Part shown: piece by piece, positions 55,315-64,000 of the stretch
Layout of the letters: every line of letters begins with the position of its first letter
Position numbering within the stretch: the first letter of the stretch is position 1
Source of the DNA: Aquicoccus sp. G2-2
GTDB taxonomy: Bacteria; Pseudomonadota; Alphaproteobacteria; Rhodobacterales; Rhodobacteraceae
Direction: 5' to 3'
Assembly (NCBI RefSeq): GCF_034555965.1
Contig: NZ_JAYDCK010000003.1
Span: forward strand, 3,500,653 to 3,564,652
DNA: 64,000 nt
Made by a program: the position numbers and the translations under genes
Notes under the pieces: model-generated
What the model saw: the letters and a program-made list of their open reading frames with translations, nothing else
The model's database searches: none
What the model was told of the DNA's origin: nothing

Positions 55315-58300
55315 TCAATGGAAATCCCGGCTCGGGAAGAGTTTCTTCGCCTGATCGCGGGGATGCCGCGCGTTCGATCGAATGCTGCCACCGGGAGGGC
55401 GGCGCGTCTCGTCTACGCGGCCGTCGTTTGTCGCGAATGGTGTGCCGTGGCCGAGGGTCGAGAGCAGAGGCGAGACATCTTCAATATGCTGAGCAATCAG
55501 GTGGACCACTTGCCCTTCGCGCTGAATCTGGCCCGTCACGCACAAGAGGCGACCTGCGATGACCTCCTTGCGGAAGGTCTCGTAGATCTTGGTCCAGACC
55601 ACCACATTGGCGGTGCCGGTTTCGTCCTCGAGTGTCAGGAACACCACACCCGAGGCGGTGCCGGGGCGCTGACGGGTGATGACGAGGCCGGTCACGGTGA
55701 TCCGCCCGGCGGCCTGCGCCAGGCACTCATGCGGCAGGCTCTCGGGCAGGCGGGGGCGGAGCAGTTCCAGGGGGTGGGCGCGCAAGCTAAGGCGCAGGGA
55801 GAGGTAGTCCTCGACGACCTGCTGCCCGAGCGTCATATCGGGCAGCGCAACCTCGGGCTCTGTCGTGGCCTCTCCATCGGCGCCGAAAAGAGGAAGAGGC
55901 TTCGGGCCTTTCAGTGCCCGCGCGGCCCAGAGTGCTGCGCGGCGGTTCAGGCCGATCTGCGCGAAGGCATCGCCCTCGGTCAGCCGCTCCAGCGTGGTGA
56001 GCGGCACACCCGCCCGGCGCCACAGGCTTTCGACATCCGGATAGCCATTGCCGCGCGCCGCCACAATCCAGGCCGCATCCTCCTCGCGCATGCCCTTGAT
56101 CTGGCGAAACCCCAGCCGCAACGCGAGCGCGCCGTCACTGCGCGGCTCGAGCGTGCAATCCCAGACCGAGTGATTGACCGAGACGGGGCGAATCTCCACG
56201 CCATGTTCGCGCGCATCGCGCACCAGTTGCGCGGGGGCGTAGAAGCCCATCGGCTGGCTGTTCAAGAGCGCGCAGGCGTAGACGGCCGGGTGATGGCATT
56301 TGAGCCAAGCAGAGACATAGACCAGCCGCGCGAAGCTGGCCGCGTGGCTTTCGGGGAAACCGTAAGAGCCGAAGCCCTCGATCTGCGCGAAACAGCGCTC
56401 GGCGAAATCCGCCGCGTGGCCACGCGCCAGCATGCCCGAGATGAAGCGGTCGCGAAACGCGCCGATGGTGCCCATGCGCTTGAAGGTGGCAAGCGAGCGG
56501 CGAAGGCGGTCGGCCTCGGCGGGTGAAAATCCGGCGGCGACCACGGCGATCTGCATCGCCTGCTCCTGAAACAGCGGCACGCCGTAGGTGCGGCCCAGCA
56601 CCTCCATCATGGCAGGGCCGAGATCCTCGACCGCCTCCTTGCCTTGGCGGCGGTTGATGAAGGGATGCACCATGCCGCCCTGGATCGGGCCGGGGCGGAT
56701 GATGGCGACCTCGCAGACCAGATCGTAAAATTTGCGCGGCTGCATGCGGGGCAGGAAATTGAGTTGCGCGCGGCTTTCGACCTGAAACACCCCGATGGCG
56801 TCGGCGCGACAGAGCATGTCATAGACCGCCGCATCCTCGGGCGGGACATTGGCCAGCGTCAGGTGCCGGTCGCGGTGATCGGCCAGAAGCCCAAACGCCT
56901 TGCGGATGCAGGTCAGCATCCCGAGCGCCAGAATATCCACCTTCAAGAGTCCGAGCGCGTCGATATCGTCCTTGTCCCATTCGATGATGGTGCGATCCTC
57001 CATCGCCGCGTTCTCGATTGGGCACAACTCATCAAGCCGCCCATGGGTGATGACGAACCCGCCGACATGCTGGGAAAGGTGCCGAGGAAAGCCGATGATC
57101 TCGGCCGTAAGCCGGGCGGCCAGCGCGATGCGGCCATCGGCGGGGTCAAGCCCCGCATCGCGCATCCGGTCCTCTCCCGGCGCGCTGGATGACCAACCCC
57201 AGATCTGGCTTGAGAGCCGCGCGATCACGTCCTGGCTCAGCCCCATCACCTTGCCGACCTCGCGGATGGCGGCGCGGGAGCGGAAATGAATCACCGTTGC
57301 CGTCAATCCGGCGCGCTCGCGGCCGTAACGCGCGTAAATCCACTGGATCACCTCCTCGCGGCGCTCATGTTCGAAATCGACGTCGATATCGGGCGGCTCG
57401 CCGCGTTCCTTGGAGATGAAGCGCTCGAAGATCAGGGTGATTGACTCGGGCGGGACCTCGGTCATGCCGAGCAGATAACAGACCACCGAGTTCGCCGCCG
57501 AGCCGCGCCCCTGGCAAAGAATGCCGCGCGAGCGCGCGAAGGCCACGATGTCATGCACCGTCAGGAAATACGGCGCATAGCCCATCTCGCCAATCAGGCG
57601 CAGTTCTTTTTCGACCCGGGAGATAATCTTGGGCGGCGCGCCTTTGGGATAGCGCCAGTGCAGCCCGTCGCGCGCAAGGCGGGCAAGCCGGTCCTGCGCC
57701 GGTTCGCCGCCTTCGGCCTCGTCGGGGTAGTGATAGCGCAGGTCATCGAGGCGAAAGGCGCAGGCATTCGCGATCTCCAGTGTGCGGCGGATCGCGGCGG
57801 GATAGCGATGGAACATGCGCGCCATCTCGGCCCCCGATTTCAGACGGTGTTCGCCGTTGGTCAGACGCCGCTCGCCGATATTGTCGATGGTGCACCCCTC
57901 GCGCAGGCAGGTCAGCACATCGGCCAGAGGCCGGCGGGCCGCGCGGTGCATCATCACCTCGCCCACTGCAACCATCGGCAGCCCGGTGGCTTGCGAAAGC
58001 CGCCCCAGTCGGCTGATCCGGGCCTGATCGCGCCCGTCATAACGCGGCGCGGCCGCAAGGAAGCATTGACCGGGAAATCCATGCTGCATGGCGCGCAGCC
58101 CGGCCGTCACATCCGCCTTCTGCGCTGGCTCCATCGGGTCGGGCGGCAGGGCAATCAGCACCATGCCCGCACCCCACGCCTGCACATCTTTGAATGTCAG
58201 ATGGCATTCGCCCTTCTCTGCGCGCCGCTTGCCAAGTGACAGAAGCCGGGTCAGCCGCGCCCAGGCAGCGACGTCAGTGGGCAGCGCGAGCCAGTCGATT

Positions 58301-58662
58301 GTGCTGTCGCTCAACACCAGCCGCGCGCCGGGGATCAGTCGGGGCAGCGGGCTGTCGGCGGGGATGAGCGGACCGTCCTCGCGCAGGCGCAGGGTTTGCC
58401 GGCTGGAATGATCCGTCACCTGCCGCGAGCGGACGGACAGACCTTTCTGGGCCGCGCCAGTGGCCTGCGCTTCCTCGCGCAACCGTTCCAACTCCTTCAG
58501 CGCGGAAAATGCGCGCACCACGCCCGCCACCGAATTGCGGTCGGTGATGGCAATGGCGGCAAGGCCAAGTTCGGCGGCGCGTGTCACCAGTTCCTCGGGG
58601 TGCGAGGCACCGCGCAGGAAGGTGAAATTGCTCGTCACGCACAGCTCGGCATAGGCGGTCAT
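55315..58662 (-). CDS. dnaE2: Error-prone DNA polymerase DnaE2 (ImuC)
   Basis: This is a 1115-residue C-family polymerase of the damage-inducible mutasome. The N-terminal PHP domain begins AYAELCVTSNFTFLRGASHPEELV, with the HxH replaced by SNF as usual for DnaE2. The palm carries the catalytic acids in PDIDVDFEHERREEV. The finger and tandem HhH region is followed by an OB fold (VTGLVITRQRPGTASGVVFLTLEDETG), and the end is typical (RHPRDQAKKLFPSRDFH). The start was set at ATG 58662, overlapping the imuB stop. It extends translesion synthesis together with ImuA and ImuB and gives SOS mutagenesis. Confidence 0.94.
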   Translation of the reverse strand: MTAYAELCVTSNFTFLRGASHPEELVTRAAELGLAAIAITDRNSVAGVVRAFSALKELERLREEAQATGAAQKGLSVRSRQVTDHSSRQTLRLREDGPLIPADSPLPRLIPGARLVLSDSTIDWLALPTDVAAWARLTRLLSLGKRRAEKGECHLTFKDVQAWGAGMVLIALPPDPMEPAQKADVTAGLRAMQHGFPGQCFLAAAPRYDGRDQARISRLGRLSQATGLPMVAVGEVMMHRAARRPLADVLTCLREGCTIDNIGERRLTNGEHRLKSGAEMARMFHRYPAAIRRTLEIANACAFRLDDLRYHYPDEAEGGEPAQDRLARLARDGLHWRYPKGAPPKIISRVEKELRLIGEMGYAPYFLTVHDIVAFARSRGILCQGRGSAANSVVCYLLGMTEVPPESITLIFERFISKERGEPPDIDVDFEHERREEVIQWIYARYGRERAGLTATVIHFRSRAAIREVGKVMGLSQDVIARLSSQIWGWSSSAPGEDRMRDAGLDPADGRIALAARLTAEIIGFPRHLSQHVGGFVITHGRLDELCPIENAAMEDRTIIEWDKDDIDALGLLKVDILALGMLTCIRKAFGLLADHRDRHLTLANVPPEDAAVYDMLCRADAIGVFQVESRAQLNFLPRMQPRKFYDLVCEVAIIRPGPIQGGMVHPFINRRQGKEAVEDLGPAMMEVLGRTYGVPLFQEQAMQIAVVAAGFSPAEADRLRRSLATFKRMGTIGAFRDRFISGMLARGHAADFAERCFAQIEGFGSYGFPESHAASFARLVYVSAWLKCHHPAVYACALLNSQPMGFYAPAQLVRDAREHGVEIRPVSVNHSVWDCTLEPRSDGALALRLGFRQIKGMREEDAAWIVAARGNGYPDVESLWRRAGVPLTTLERLTEGDAFAQIGLNRRAALWAARALKGPKPLPLFGADGEATTEPEVALPDMTLGQQVVEDYLSLRLSLRAHPLELLRPRLPESLPHECLAQAAGRITVTGLVITRQRPGTASGVVFLTLEDETGTANVVVWTKIYETFRKEVIAGRLLCVTGQIQREGQVVHLIAQHIEDVSPLLSTLGHGTPFATNDGRVDETRRPPGGSIRSNARHPRDQAKKLFPSRDFH

Positions 58663-60158
58663 GCAAACTCCCCCTGCGCGAACCAGTGTTCTGCGGGCCA
58701 TGTGGCGGCCTGCGGCGTGTGAAACAGCCACAGGCGCAGCCCCTCGCGCGTCTCGATCTGCCAGTAATCGCGCAGGCCCGACCGCCAGTTCGGGTCATCA
58801 AACCACCACTCCGGCGCGATCCGTTCCGGCCCGGTGGCGCGCAGGGTGGTGAAACCCATGCGCCGCCAGCGAAACGCGGCAGGCGGATGGCCGGGTCTGC
58901 CGCCACCACGCGCGCTGACGGGTTCGGGTGGAAAGATGATGATCGGGCGCGCCGGGCCGCAATGCGGTGGTGCTGCCTCGGGCGTGCTATAAGCGGCAGC
59001 GGCCATGATGAAACTGCGCTCGGGGATGTCGCTTTGCGCCGGTAGCAGCCGCAGCACCCGGTCAAACCCGAGCCGGTTGCCCAAGCGCGAGAAAAGATCG
59101 GCCAGCGCATCTTCATGGCGCAGGGGCGCGCCGCTGCCGATTTGTTCCGGGGGAAGTTCTTCGGTGACATGTGCGCTCAGCCGCAGCGCCTCAATCCCGA
59201 ACCCGGCGTCGATCTGCGCGACACCTTTGGCGAACAGCGCCACAATCCGCTCGGGATCGCGCATCGCGCGGGCAAGACCGATTTCGACCTGCGCCATTTC
59301 CCGATCGACCCGGTGCAGTTCCAACCGCAGACGGCGCGCACCTCTATGGTGCAGTTCCAGCTTGTCGCAGAGCCGGGTGAGCAGGCGCATGAGCCCGGCC
59401 GTCACATCCGCATGCAGGCCGATTGGTTCAGGCAGGGTCATCCGCACCCCGAAACTCGGCGCGTCCGGTGCCGCCGCGACCGGCTCGGGTTGGGCACCAA
59501 GCGCCTGATCCAGCCGCAGCATGAGTCCGGGGCCAAAGCGGCGTGCCAGCGGCGCGCGGGGTTGGGTGATTAGATCGGCAACGCGGTTGAGCCCCATGCG
59601 GGAAAGCGCCTGTGCCGTCTCGCCATCAATCCGCAAGGCAGAGGCGGGTAAGTGGCCGATCCCCTCGGCAAGCCTGCCTTCCGGTATGAGGCCGCCGCCA
59701 TGACGCGCCAGGGCATGCGCCGCGCCGCGCGTCTCGGCAATGGCGCTTGCCGCACTCAGACCGGCGCGGGCGAGACGCGCGTGCAGATCGTCACGCAAGG
59801 CGGTCTCGCCGCCGAACAGATGCGGCACGCCTGTAATATCGGCAATCAGTCCGTCCGCGCCGTCGCACGCCACCATCGGCGAATAGCGCTCCGCCCACCG
59901 GCGCAGGGCGGCAAGGGTTACCGCCTCATGCACAAGATCAGTGGGCCGGGTGATGAGATCGGGACAGATTGCGCGCGCATCTGCCAGCGCCATGCCGCGG
60001 CGCAAGCCATGCGCCTCAGCCGCCTCGTTGAGACAATGCAGATGATCCGCGTTGCCCGCCCTCAGGATCAGCGCGAACGGCCCCGGAACGGGGCGTCTGC
60101 GCAGGCTGGCGTCGCTCGCCAGGCGCGCAAACCAGATTGAAAGCAGCCGTTTTGCCAT
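58659..60158 (-). CDS. imuB: Y-family polymerase-like mutasome protein ImuB
   Basis: This is a 499-residue catalytically dead Y-family homologue that links ImuA and DnaE2 to the beta clamp. The N-terminus RLLSIWFARLASDASLRR replaces the acidic metal site of active Y polymerases. The palm and little-finger regions and a long C-terminal tail are present. The start was set at ATG 60158. The gene overlaps dnaE2 by 4 bp, and the imuA frame runs 143 bp into it, an unusually long overlap that depends on the frameshifted imuA reading. Confidence 0.92.
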   Translation of the reverse strand: MAKRLLSIWFARLASDASLRRRPVPGPFALILRAGNADHLHCLNEAAEAHGLRRGMALADARAICPDLITRPTDLVHEAVTLAALRRWAERYSPMVACDGADGLIADITGVPHLFGGETALRDDLHARLARAGLSAASAIAETRGAAHALARHGGGLIPEGRLAEGIGHLPASALRIDGETAQALSRMGLNRVADLITQPRAPLARRFGPGLMLRLDQALGAQPEPVAAAPDAPSFGVRMTLPEPIGLHADVTAGLMRLLTRLCDKLELHHRGARRLRLELHRVDREMAQVEIGLARAMRDPERIVALFAKGVAQIDAGFGIEALRLSAHVTEELPPEQIGSGAPLRHEDALADLFSRLGNRLGFDRVLRLLPAQSDIPERSFIMAAAAYSTPEAAPPHCGPARPIIIFPPEPVSARGGGRPGHPPAAFRWRRMGFTTLRATGPERIAPEWWFDDPNWRSGLRDYWQIETREGLRLWLFHTPQAATWPAEHWFAQGEFA

Positions 60159-60662
60159 TCCACTCCACAGTCCAGGTTCCAGTTGTTCCCTTTTTGTTCT
60201 TTTTAAGAGCCCAGCAATGCGGAGTCGAGTCCCCGTCTTCGGCCGCCAGCGGCGCACAATGCCAGCGTGTTTCTGCCGCGTTGCAGCCCTGACCCTCGCG
60301 AATCAGCATCAGCCCCGTGGTCGCGCCCGCCTCTGCCGCCAGTTGTAACCGGCGCCCAGCAAGGAATGACAGCGGGTTGGAAGGCTCGGCGATCACCAGA
60401 CCCACAGGGGCGGCGCGCAATGTCTCCTCGACTGACCAGAGCAGATCGAGTTCACTTTTCGGGCGGATCACATGCAGCCGCGCGCCCACCCCTCGGGCAG
60501 GCCGCGCAACATCGGCAGGTGCGGCGCATGGGCGGGCAGCACCCAGATCAGCGGGCCGGTGTGGCGCGCCGCCTGAAACAGTGCGAACGCACGTCGCCCA
60601 AAGCCTTCGGCCTCGTGCACCCGCGCAGGGGCGAGGTTGAATGGCGCAAAGTCATCCGCCAT
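60016..60662 (-). pseudogene. imuA: Mutasome protein ImuA, frameshifted
   Basis: Two frames make one ImuA of about 215 residues, a RecA-like protein of the SOS mutasome. The first frame (ATG 60662) gives FAPFNLAPARVHEAEGFGRR and PLIWVLPAHAP. After the run of four at 60489-60492 the frame changes and continues VGARLHVIRPKSELDLLW, LVIAEPSNPLSFLAGRRLQL and the family motif NKKGTTGTWTVEW. One more G on the coding strand restores the frame (PEGVGARLH). The start overlaps the SRAP gene by 11 bp. The lesion is a homopolymer indel, so the gene is probably functional in nature. Confidence 0.85.
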
Positions 60663-61332
60663 CTTCGCTGACCCCGGCGGCGACGAGTTCGAGCTTCCCG
60701 TCCGGCAGCGGGCGCTGGAGCGCCAACGCCTCCTCGAGCGGGGCGGTCAGCCAGGTCCGCCATTCCTGCGCTGTCGTCAGGATGACCGGCATTGCCTTGG
60801 GATGGACCGGGGCCACCTCCGCATTGGGAGGACAGGTGAGGAACCCGAAAAGCTCAGCCGTCACCTCACCCTCTTTCAGCTTGCGCACCGAAGTCCATTC
60901 CGTGCGCGCCCCCGCGAAAAAGCCGAGCGGGCGGTCTTTGCCGAGCGCGAACCACACCGGCGAGTTGCGCGCAGCACCTGGACGCTGGTCAAGCTCGGAA
61001 AAGCTGGTGAACGGCACCAGGCAACGGTGCTCCACCCCAAGCCAGCGCCGCCAATGCGGCGAGGCCACGTTGCGGATGTTGGTCACCCCCTTGTCGGTGC
61101 GCTTGCCTTCAAGGTATTTTGGTGGCGTGGGCATGCCCCATCGCGCATTGGCAAGCTGCCAGCCGCCGGCCCCGTCGGCCCGGATGATCGGCGCAGCATA
61201 ATCCGGCCAGATCCCGGTCAACGACGGCAGGTTGCCAACCGTGTCCACCAACTCTTCATCGCCCTGTAATACGTCATCGAAAAGATGGCGCATCGCGTCC
61301 TGGCTCTTGGTCTGGGAATAAAGATTGCACAT
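60652..61332 (-). CDS. SOS response-associated peptidase (SRAP, YedK/HMCES type)
   Basis: This is a 226-residue SRAP protein that shields abasic sites in single-stranded DNA through a covalent thiazolidine bond at Cys2. The N-terminus is MCNLYSQ, a common variant of MCGRY, so Cys2 is present once Met is removed. The active-site His is in VHPKAMPVIL, and RCLVPFTSFSELD supplies the segment around the catalytic Glu. The start was set at ATG 61332 to place Cys at position 2; a longer frame reaches 61458. It is the first gene of the SRAP-imuA-imuB-dnaE2 operon, 37 bp downstream of a LexA box. Confidence 0.92.
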   Translation of the reverse strand: MCNLYSQTKSQDAMRHLFDDVLQGDEELVDTVGNLPSLTGIWPDYAAPIIRADGAGGWQLANARWGMPTPPKYLEGKRTDKGVTNIRNVASPHWRRWLGVEHRCLVPFTSFSELDQRPGAARNSPVWFALGKDRPLGFFAGARTEWTSVRKLKEGEVTAELFGFLTCPPNAEVAPVHPKAMPVILTTAQEWRTWLTAPLEEALALQRPLPDGKLELVAAGVSEDGG

Positions 61333-61369
61333 TTCAGCACTCGCTGGATTCGAGAAAGCTTTCGATTGA

Positions 61370-61384
61370 GAACAATGGCAGAAC
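61370..61384. promoter_or_regulatory. LexA operator of alphaproteobacterial type
   Basis: GAAC (61370-61373)-N7-GAAC (61381-61384) is an exact match to the direct-repeat LexA box known in alphaproteobacteria (GTTC-N7-GTTC on the gene strand). It lies 38 bp upstream of the SRAP start, so the whole SRAP-imuA-imuB-dnaE2 operon is predicted to be SOS-induced. Confidence 0.85.
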
Positions 61385-61705
61385 ATTTCGCCGCTGAAAA
61401 GGCTGGACTTCGTCGGCCTGTCGTCCTGAGCGAAGACGAACAACTCTCTCCACCGCAATAAATGGTTCGAGGGCGGACTTCATCGTGCAATGTTCGGCTT
61501 GGGGGAGCCAATTGAACAAAGATATTCTCTCACGTAAATATCATTCACCCGGTTTCGGGCGACATTAACTCGAGGGCTTCGAGTGTCGCGGTCATGCTCT
61601 CGATGATCTTCGCGGCGTTCTCTCAGAGATCCATCGCCTGCAGATACGCCGTTTATCGCGGGACATTTCCTTTAGCCTCCCAGATCCGGGAAGAAGGACA
61701 TACTC
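61385..61705. other. Gap of about 320 bp between the SOS operon and trmO-like gene
   Basis: No full gene. On the minus strand around 61550-61640 a short coding-like tail (ENAAKIIESMTATLEALELM then SPETG and a stop) follows an in-frame stop. It may be a decayed gene end, but it is too short to assign. Confidence 0.35.
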
Positions 61706-62149
61706 ATGACCACAAACACTTCGGATATCCGCGAGCATGAAGTCTCCCTCGAACTGCCTGATGCGGACGACGCGCAACTCCGCTTTATCGGGCGGATCCA
61801 TACCCCTTGGAGCATGCGCACCGACTGTCCCCGACAGGGAAAGCTCGACGGTCCGATTTGCAAGGTTGAACTGTTTGAGCCGTGGGGCCCGGCCCTGAAG
61901 GGACTCGACAAATATGAGCATTTGGAACTGCTCTATTGGCTGAACCAGGCGCGACGGGATCTGTTGGTGCAAAATCCAGGCCACGACGGCAAGACCTTCG
62001 GCACCTTCGCGCTGCGATCTCCGGTGCGGCCCAACCCGATCGGGACGTCGATGGTGCGCTTGGAATCTATTGACGGGCAGGTGTTGAGCGTGCGGGGGCT
62101 GGATTGCCTTGATGGCACGCCGTTGATCGACATCAAGCCCAAACGCTGA
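61706..62149 (+). CDS. TsaA/TrmO-like tRNA methyltransferase
   Basis: This is a 147-residue protein of the TsaA/YaeB (TrmO) family. TrmO uses SAM to methylate N6 of t6A37 in threonine tRNA. Family segments are FIGRIHTPW near the start, the central LDKYEHLELLYWL, the SAM-site motif ALRSPVRPNPIGTSMVRL and the end LDCLDGTPLIDIKPK. It is shorter than E. coli TrmO (about 235) because it lacks the C-terminal domain, as in archaeal and many alphaproteobacterial members. The ATG follows GAAGAAGGA. It stands alone, divergent from the SOS operon. Confidence 0.87.
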   Translation: MTTNTSDIREHEVSLELPDADDAQLRFIGRIHTPWSMRTDCPRQGKLDGPICKVELFEPWGPALKGLDKYEHLELLYWLNQARRDLLVQNPGHDGKTFGTFALRSPVRPNPIGTSMVRLESIDGQVLSVRGLDCLDGTPLIDIKPKR

Positions 62150-63104
62150 GCTAGGCAGAACTATAGACCAGCTGCGCGGAACTGGAAGCCTCATTGACGT
62201 CGCAGCGTGATCAGTTGGGAGGACCCAGCCCGACCGATCAGAAAAGCATACACGCCGCGCCGTGCGTAGAACCTCCTCTAGACGATCTCAGAACTTGGCA
62301 TACGCGGGGCCGACGGTTGGCCAAATAGTAGTCGCCATGCGTCCGAGCCATACTCTCACTTTGCTCCATGACCTGCCATTTGGTTGTCTCGGCATAGCTG
62401 TCGGCGCTCGCAGGCGCGCCACGCCAATCGCTGCGCGTGTCCGCTGCCGTAGGCGCATCTGACCACGCGGGCTCATGTTTGACCAATCTGGGCGGCGCTC
62501 TTCGGCCCATAACTGCGCGGCGAGTGCAAATCATCTTGTTTTATTGGCGCGAAGCGAGACCAACCCTCACATTTCTCAATCAAAAAATCGGTTTTGGGGT
62601 AAGTTTTGTCAGGATAGGGGAAGGTTAGTGCAGGGATGCGGGGCTACTTTGGGGTGTTATTCGCCCCTAACCCTTACACTATTGGAAAACTCGACCTCCA
62701 AAATGTAAGGGTCTGTCAGGGTGAGGGATGGGCTGCGGTCACTTTCAGAACGGTGTTGGGATCCGGCGAGGAGCGCCTCCTCAGCCATTCCTCGGACGTT
62801 ACAACACCTCTGAAGAGTTTTCAGCGTCGGCCACCTGCTCCAACCAGCCGGGCACCCGTTCCTCGCAATCCGTCTGCCGGGTCCACACCGATAGGTCTGT
62901 TGATTTCCTCGGCGAGCGCGAGGTGACTTCTGGCGCTCATGGCGTCTTTTTCGATGACGCGAGATCATTGGCCATCTATTCAGGCTTGGCAACGGCGTGA
63001 CGTTCTGTGATCCCTGAATGGTGTTCGTATAAACGTCCGCCAGACGTGACGCGGAGCAATAGCCGCGGCACATGATGCTTGCTTGACGAGGTTTGGAAAG
63101 ATTA
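62150..63104. other. 955-bp stretch without a credible gene
   Basis: Both strands were read; the open frames (for example 62238-62534 minus and 62657-63316 minus) show no family features. The only clear structure is the inverted repeat at 62670-62712. This may be decayed DNA or a junction of an older insertion. Confidence 0.45.
62670..62712. repeat. Inverted repeat ACCCTTACA...TGTAAGGGT
   Basis: ACCCTTACA (62670-62678) and TGTAAGGGT (62704-62712) are perfect 9-bp inverted arms. Further inside, TTGG and CCAA also pair. The total span is 43 bp with a loop of about 16. It is not followed by a T run on either strand, so it does not look like a standard terminator. It could be an element end, a recombination site or an operator. 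Confidence 0.6.
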
Positions 63105-63989
63105 ATGACTCGAGCTTGGAACATAATTCCCGATATCCACGCCGATATCAGACGGCTGAATAATACGCTTGCCCGGCTTGGTAATGATGCTCCGGTCGCC
63201 TTTCTCGGAGACTTCATCGACGCCGGTAAGAACCAGGATATATCAGACGACGCTGCAGTGCTGACACGGGTGCGCAAGATGATAGACAGCCAGAACGCAG
63301 TCGCCGTGATGGGCAATCACGAACTGAACGCGATACTCTTCCATACACTTGGGGTGGACGGCGTTTCTCTTCGAGATCGAAGCGACAAGAACGTCGACCA
63401 GCATCGCAGCTTTGTTCACCAGTTCGGGATGTCGACGCCTTTGGCCCAAGTCTGGATAGATTGGTTTCTGACTTTGCCGTTGTGGCACGAACTGGATGGC
63501 TTGCGTCTGGTTCATGCCTTTTGGGGGCAGGCAGAAATCGACCTGATTGCAATGCGCCGCCCGAACGGCATTCTCGCTGTGGATGACCTTGCCGAAATTG
63601 CGGCCGAGAAGACCGACTTTGCAAAGGCCGTCAAAGCTTTGACCACCGGCCCTGAAAGGAAACTGCCGGACGGCGTCCATTTCCATGATTTCAAGGGCTA
63701 TCGCCGCCACCATGTTCGTATCGCCTGGTGGCGCTCCGGTGCCAATACTTGGCGCGAGGCGGCCCTTTCAATCAAGAACCCCGATGAGTTACCAGATGAG
63801 CCGCTGCCAAGCGATGGAGAGGTGCCGCTTTACCCGGCCGATGCGCCGCCTGTTCTGACCGGGCACTACAAGATGTCCGGCGCGCCGTGCATCGAGACGC
63901 CCAGAGCCGCATGCCTGGACTATCCTGACACACCCTGTGCCTATCGTTGGGGGGCGAGGCAGACCTGTGTCAGGAGAACCTCGTGCTAA
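63105..63989 (+). CDS. Metallophosphoesterase, probably frameshifted near the end and continuing past the window
   Basis: This is a calcineurin-like phosphoesterase. Metal-binding motifs are DIHADIRRL, FLGDFIDAG, VMGNHELNA and LVHAFWG, and a later GHYKMSG contributes the last His. The start was set at ATG 63105; a TTG four codons earlier is less likely. The frame ends at 63989 as RQTCVRRTSC. If one more G is present in the G6 run at 63949-63954, the protein continues as GEADLCQENLVLIEVE through the window edge, which is the more natural family ending. It is probably another homopolymer error. The substrate is unknown; relatives act on phosphoproteins or dinucleoside polyphosphates. Confidence 0.8.
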   Translation: MTRAWNIIPDIHADIRRLNNTLARLGNDAPVAFLGDFIDAGKNQDISDDAAVLTRVRKMIDSQNAVAVMGNHELNAILFHTLGVDGVSLRDRSDKNVDQHRSFVHQFGMSTPLAQVWIDWFLTLPLWHELDGLRLVHAFWGQAEIDLIAMRRPNGILAVDDLAEIAAEKTDFAKAVKALTTGPERKLPDGVHFHDFKGYRRHHVRIAWWRSGANTWREAALSIKNPDELPDEPLPSDGEVPLYPADAPPVLTGHYKMSGAPCIETPRAACLDYPDTPCAYRWGARQTCVRRTSC

Positions 63990-64000
63990 TCGAGGTAGAG

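Noticed and set aside
62238..62534. 98-codon minus-strand open frame
   Set aside because: No ribosome site, no recognisable family, and composition unlike neighbouring genes.
1..64000. CRISPR arrays, rRNA or tRNA genes
   Set aside because: No regular spaced repeats, rRNA-like sequence or tRNA T-loop and acceptor pattern was found on reading both strands.

Overview
The window looks like a GC-rich alphaproteobacterial chromosome, most like Rhodobacterales or a close relative. Several independent signs point there. Sulfate assimilation is arranged as cysG-DUF2849-cysI-cysH-DUF934. The SRAP-imuA-imuB-dnaE2 SOS cassette sits behind a GAAC-N7-GAAC LexA box. A hybrid kinase carries an HWE-type kinase end. 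Five intergenic sites match the alphaproteobacterial EcfG (general stress sigma factor) promoter, GGAAC-N16/17-CGTT. No rRNA, tRNA or CRISPR array was recognised.

Layout. 0-2.1 kb: the end of an aldehyde dehydrogenase and a frameshifted amidase. 2.3-6.8 kb (minus): sulfite and siroheme operon. 7.2-15.1 kb: a second amidase, a complete spermidine/putrescine-type ABC importer, a divergent TetR regulator and an amidohydrolase, probably one amine/amide uptake and catabolism locus. 15.3-19.0 kb: a single-receiver response regulator divergent from a two-kinase hybrid sensor. 19.2-25.6 kb: mono-haem and tri-haem cytochromes c facing an operon for an A2-like haem-copper oxidase. 25.8-30.0 kb: LigD, Ku and an SDR (NHEJ). 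30.4-36.3 kb: small stress-type proteins, then PRC-barrel, N-formylglutamate amidohydrolase-like, DUF1704/MATCAP-like peptidase, ATP-grasp ligase and MgtC. 36.5-43.9 kb (plus): fatty acid beta-oxidation operon (FadE, thiolase, FadJ-type, CoA-transferase). 44.2-55.2 kb: an island-like stretch with a frameshifted integrase, a five-gene type I restriction-modification operon containing two extra genes, an HUH-endonuclease-like gene and a decayed macB. 55.3-61.4 kb (minus): SOS mutasome. 61.7-64.0 kb: TrmO-like methyltransferase and a metallophosphoesterase.

How it fits together. The EcfG-type promoters precede the response regulator, the cytochromes, the oxidase operon, the SDR-Ku-LigD operon and a small membrane protein. 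A weaker match precedes the PRC-barrel/DUF1704 operon. Much of 15-36 kb therefore reads as one general-stress regulon linking sensing, respiration, DNA end repair and an uncharacterised ligase/peptidase operon. That last operon is the best candidate here for an undescribed system.

Caution. Seven genes carry nine single-base indels, all in homopolymer runs. This is more typical of sequencing error than of real gene decay, so the pseudogene calls should be read with that in mind.
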